Below the pieces are notes generated by a model that saw nothing but the letters and a program-made list of their open reading frames with translations, searched no databases and was not told the origin of the DNA. Positions 6,673-8,896 of a stretch of DNA of 8,896 bases are shown one piece after another. The stretch spans positions 1-8,896 of the forward strand of contig JAGVHJ010000229.1 of the NCBI GenBank assembly GCA_020056645.1, given 5' to 3'. The translations under genes were made by a program, and so were the position numbers. Position 1 is the stretch's first letter, and every line of letters begins with the position of its first letter. This stretch comes from Desulfobacterales bacterium (GTDB lineage Bacteria; Desulfobacterota; Desulfobacteria; Desulfobacterales; JAHIVH01).

Positions 6673-8481
6673 TCAGGAACCGGCAACCGGCCCCTTGGCA
6701 ACGAATGATTTCACATATTCCCTGAATATTCTCCTGATGACCGGGCTCTCCTCCTCTTCATAGAGCCTCTCAAAAATTCCCTTGACGCTCTTTTTCGAAA
6801 AGGCGTTCCCCATAAAATGGGCCCGATATCCGGTGATTCCAAGAAAGTATCCGAAAAGCCCTAAACAATCGTACCCCCTTTCCCGGATGCTTCTCCTGGC
6901 TTTCAGGGTCGGATGGGTCAAGGTCTGGGGAAGAAGGGAGAGCGTATTCGCGGCGGCCTGTTTCAGAGAGTTGGTCCGGGTAATGGTATCATAGGCCAGA
7001 TAGAAGGCGACCAGGGGGCTTTTATGAAGGGATTCGGGCATTTCCCTGTTGCATTCGGTGAGGTCGGCGGTGGTGAGGCCGGCCAGATAGGCGACGCTTT
7101 CTTTTTTTCCGTAGAGAAAGGTGTTGTTTTTCTGACTCTCTTCGAAATTGATGGAACCCGGCAGGTCGTTCAGACAGGCCGCCTGAATCCCGATTCTGTT
7201 CCGATGGCAGAAACGGACGATATCCCGTCCAGAATGATCCGAAAGGGAGTTGAAGTAGTCAAAGGGCATGCCGAAGATAAAGGCCCCGATAATCGAAATA
7301 CCGTATTGACGGATGGCTTGAATCTGCTCGCTGTAGTAATCGGCCACCGTCTTGTTGCTTTTTTTGATTTCAAGGGCCACGCTTTTTCCCACATTTTCAA
7401 GGTTTTCCATGATGAGGGATTCAAACCCGATCAGAAAATGGGTGGCGCCGGAGAGGCGGAGTTTTTCGATGAGCCCCTTTTTTTTCGCCACATCAATGCT
7501 GATCTGGGTGGTGTAATTGAGTTTTAGCCTGGCCTTGATCATCTTGTCCAGGAGCCTCTCCAGATAAGGCCCGCCCAGAAGAAGGTTATCGGGCAGGAAC
7601 ATAAAATAACGGCTCGAGAGAGAGACGCCCCTGGCTTGATGGGAAAGGATTTCATCGATAAAATCATCCGGATCCCTCGCCACAAAAGAGCGCTGGTTTT
7701 TAGGCAGTGTGGAGATGGAACAGAAATGACACGAATAGGGACATCCCAGATAGGGAGTGGTCACAATGGGTCTCAAATTTTTTTCAAGATAAGCCCCCAC
7801 GAGGGGAATATTTCTAAAAAACGGAATTTCGGGCTTCGGGGGCGGAATGATCGCTTTCCTTCCCCAGACCCCGTTTTCAATGGTGACCAGCCCCGTGTAG
7901 GAGGGTTTGAGGGTGTTGTTCCGTATCTCTTTCAGGATTTTTTGAATCACATAGGAGTCTCCGGGTCCCTTGACAGTGGAAAAGAGATCCGGATGGAGAA
8001 GATGGGGCCGGATAAAACGATCGGCGTCCTCGGTCCGGGCCGAAATATGGATGCCTCCCAGCACCACCGGAATTCTAGCCTGGTTTAAAATCACCGAAGT
8101 GACCGCGGATGCTGGAAAATTGGCGCTCAATGACGAAATGAAGACCGCTTGGGGAGGGTGTTGTTCCCGGAGGATGATTTCGGGAATGGCATTTCCGTTG
8201 CCATCGGAAATGTAGACGGTCATGGATGGATCGGCCCCAACAATCTGGTTGGCGATATAGTGAAGTGCGTAAAAGGCCATGCCGCTGTAGTCCATAAGGC
8301 CCAACCGTTTCTTTTCTCTATCGAATTCAAGATAGCTCAGGTAACTATCTCCACTCAGACCTGAGAGAGGTTTTCCCGTAATATGATGAAAAACATGGGA
8401 AAACGTAAGATCTTTCCTGTGAATCAATTTCATCAGATCAAAAATAAGGGGCGTATGCACAATACAATAGTTACGGGGCAT
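6673..8481 (-). CDS. B12-binding-type radical SAM protein, substrate unknown
   Basis: This is a 602-residue radical SAM enzyme of the kind that joins a cobalamin-binding-like N-terminal domain to a TIM-barrel radical SAM core. The 4Fe-4S ligands are Cys247, Cys251 and Cys254 in YLGCPYSCHFCSIS. The preceding Rossmann-like region shows AVFISSLSANF (112-122), VVLGGIHIS (139-147) and KGPGDSY (171-177), matching family strands. Barrel landmarks are FLPDNLLLGG (295-304), TQISIDVAKKKGLIEKLRLSGATHFLIGFESL (325-356) and IIGAFIFGMPFD (397-408), with LNDLPGS further on. The DxHxxG lower cobalamin ligand motif is not visible, so any B12 would bind without that His, or not at all. The last 130 or so residues form a helical tail I cannot assign. 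The ATG at 8479-8481 has only weak ribosome-site sequence. The gene stands alone, so context does not suggest a substrate. Methylation or another C-C chemistry is possible but unsupported. Confidence 0.88.
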   Translation of the reverse strand: MPRNYCIVHTPLIFDLMKLIHRKDLTFSHVFHHITGKPLSGLSGDSYLSYLEFDREKKRLGLMDYSGMAFYALHYIANQIVGADPSMTVYISDGNGNAIPEIILREQHPPQAVFISSLSANFPASAVTSVILNQARIPVVLGGIHISARTEDADRFIRPHLLHPDLFSTVKGPGDSYVIQKILKEIRNNTLKPSYTGLVTIENGVWGRKAIIPPPKPEIPFFRNIPLVGAYLEKNLRPIVTTPYLGCPYSCHFCSISTLPKNQRSFVARDPDDFIDEILSHQARGVSLSSRYFMFLPDNLLLGGPYLERLLDKMIKARLKLNYTTQISIDVAKKKGLIEKLRLSGATHFLIGFESLIMENLENVGKSVALEIKKSNKTVADYYSEQIQAIRQYGISIIGAFIFGMPFDYFNSLSDHSGRDIVRFCHRNRIGIQAACLNDLPGSINFEESQKNNTFLYGKKESVAYLAGLTTADLTECNREMPESLHKSPLVAFYLAYDTITRTNSLKQAAANTLSLLPQTLTHPTLKARRSIRERGYDCLGLFGYFLGITGYRAHFMGNAFSKKSVKGIFERLYEEEESPVIRRIFREYVKSFVAKGPVAGS

Positions 8482-8609
8482 GTGGATTCCGGACCGTTCC
8501 TTTGACGATTATTTATAAAGCGTGTCAGTTGCCCGCCAGTGAAAGCCTGTGAGCCGTTTACGCATGGCCTCTATTTTGAAACCTATGACAGATGCATGGG
8601 GTTTGTCAA
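8482..8609. other. Upstream region of the radical SAM gene
   Basis: No gene is evident. On the minus strand there is a TTGACA hexamer (8604-8609) directly beside the left target duplication of the inserted element, but no good -10 follows at 16-18 nt. A TATAAA (8512-8517) has only a TTCACT at a 20-nt spacing as partner. The promoter of the radical SAM gene presumably lies here but cannot be fixed by eye. Confidence 0.4.
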
Positions 8610-8617
8610 ATTTTAAA
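8610..8617. repeat. Left target-site duplication of the inserted element
   Basis: ATTTTAAA abuts the left terminal inverted repeat, which begins with GTAAC at 8618. The identical octamer abuts the right end at 8853-8860. The match is exactly 8 bp: the next bases outward or inward are not shared. Confidence 0.85.
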
Positions 8618-8852
8618 GTAACTATTCGGCAGCTATTCATCAAGATGGCGAAAAGCCCGTTTTGTTCGTTCCCTATTTTTTTCGGAAGCTTCTTGGCTTT
8701 TTTGCTGAACTGGCAAAAACTCGGCCTAAAAGCCTCAGACAGTTTGCCCGTTTTAGCGCAAAAAGCCTTCAAATCTCTCATCCGAAAAAAAGTAAATGTC
8801 ACTTCACAAGAGGGCTTTTTTGCCACTAAACAAGGCCCTGCTGAATAGTTAC
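8618..8852. mobile_element. 235-bp foldback MITE-like element, IS66-type ends
   Basis: The left end GTAACTATTCGGCAG (8618-8632) and the right end CTGCTGAATAGTTAC (8838-8852) are inverted copies matching at 14 of 15 positions. After a diverged 12-13 nt a second matching block follows, TGGCGAAAAGCCC (8646-8658) against the complement of GGGCTTTTTTGCCA (8812-8825), so each arm spans about 41 bp. The whole is flanked by an exact 8-bp direct repeat. Further inverted pairs lie inside, centred near 8730-8735. IS66-family elements are known for termini starting 5'-GTAA and 8-bp target duplications, so a non-autonomous IS66 derivative is the best fit. There is no transposase or other plausible gene inside. 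Chance open frames cross it on both strands. Confidence 0.85.
8676..8791. repeat. Nested internal inverted repeats of the foldback element
   Basis: TTTTTTTCGGA (8676-8686) and TCCGAAAAAAA (8781-8791) are a perfect 11-bp inverted pair. Inside them GGCTTTT (8695-8701) pairs with AAAAGCC (8761-8767), and GGCAAA (8712-8717) with TTTGCC (8743-8748). Their midpoints (8733.5, 8731 and 8730) nearly coincide with the midpoint of the element ends (8735). Single strands of the element could therefore fold into one long interrupted hairpin. Confidence 0.75.
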
Positions 8853-8860
8853 ATTTTAAA
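8853..8860. repeat. Right target-site duplication of the inserted element
   Basis: This ATTTTAAA is identical to 8610-8617 and begins at the base after the right terminal repeat ends in GTTAC (8848-8852). The remaining 36 bases to the window edge contain nothing I can assign. Confidence 0.85.
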
Positions 8861-8896
8861 TACCCTTTTTCCAGAGCGAACAGCCCCCATTGTCCA

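Noticed and set aside
6655..6700. GC-rich CCGG repeats and an AT hairpin at the end of the radical SAM gene considered as a terminator.
   Set aside because: The stem is short, overlaps the coding end, and has no proper T-tract after a GC-rich hairpin. No terminator could be supported for this gene.
8512..8543. TTCACT with a 20-nt spacer to TATAAA as promoter of the radical SAM gene.
   Set aside because: The spacer is too long for a sigma70 promoter and the -35 match is poor, so it is mentioned only as a possibility.
8651..8819. Five AAAAGCC/GGCTTTT copies considered as a CRISPR-like or regulatory array.
   Set aside because: Spacing is irregular, orientation is mixed, and the copies are explained by the nested inverted-repeat structure of the mobile element.
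8509..8848. Two overlapping open frames, 105 aa on the minus strand (8509-8826) and 99 aa on the plus strand (8549-8848).
   Set aside because: Both run through the foldback element and its flank, have no ribosome site or neighbour support, and show no domain. They are best explained as chance frames of the repeat. Homologues in databases would probably be over-predicted copies of the same element.

Overview
The window reads like ordinary chromosome from a Gram-negative bacterium, and all seven genes lie on the minus strand. Deltaproteobacteria in the broad sense (Desulfobacterota) are my best guess. The reasons are the argS / SPOR-protein / gatC-gatA arrangement, indirect tRNA amidation genes, MutL, and a B12-type radical SAM protein. 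The assignment is inference, because no rRNA or other taxonomic marker is present.

Layout, read in the direction of transcription (high to low coordinates). At 8482-8896 is a gene-free stretch holding a 235-bp foldback element (8618-8852) with GTAA-starting terminal inverted repeats and an exact 8-bp target duplication. At 6673-8481 is a radical SAM protein with a B12-binding-like N-terminal region. At 6527-6672 is a spacer with a strong sigma70-type promoter that carries a 13-bp dyad between its -35 and -10. At 6047-6526 is an uncharacterised protein with a very acidic tail, followed by a good intrinsic terminator (5969-6009). At 5662-6046 is a second long spacer with a candidate promoter (5863-5891) and a roughly 195-nt leader.

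From 5661 to the left edge runs a tight gene series: argS, a single-pass SPOR-domain cell-envelope protein, gatC, gatA, a 65-residue unknown protein and mutL (truncated by the window edge). Gaps are 24, 18, 57, -4 (ATGA overlap) and 3 nt, so this is probably one operon. argS and gatC/gatA both serve aminoacyl-tRNA supply: ArgRS charges tRNA-Arg, and GatCAB amidates mischarged Glu-tRNA-Gln and/or Asp-tRNA-Asn. gatB is not in the window. SPOR and mutL (septal peptidoglycan and mismatch repair) appear to be co-transcribed housekeeping passengers.

The most notable item is the small non-autonomous mobile element at 8618-8852. Its ends and 8-bp duplication match what is known of the IS66 family. 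It has no transposase, and its two halves are nested inverted repeats. I found no CRISPR array, tRNA, rRNA, defence system or large new system in this window.
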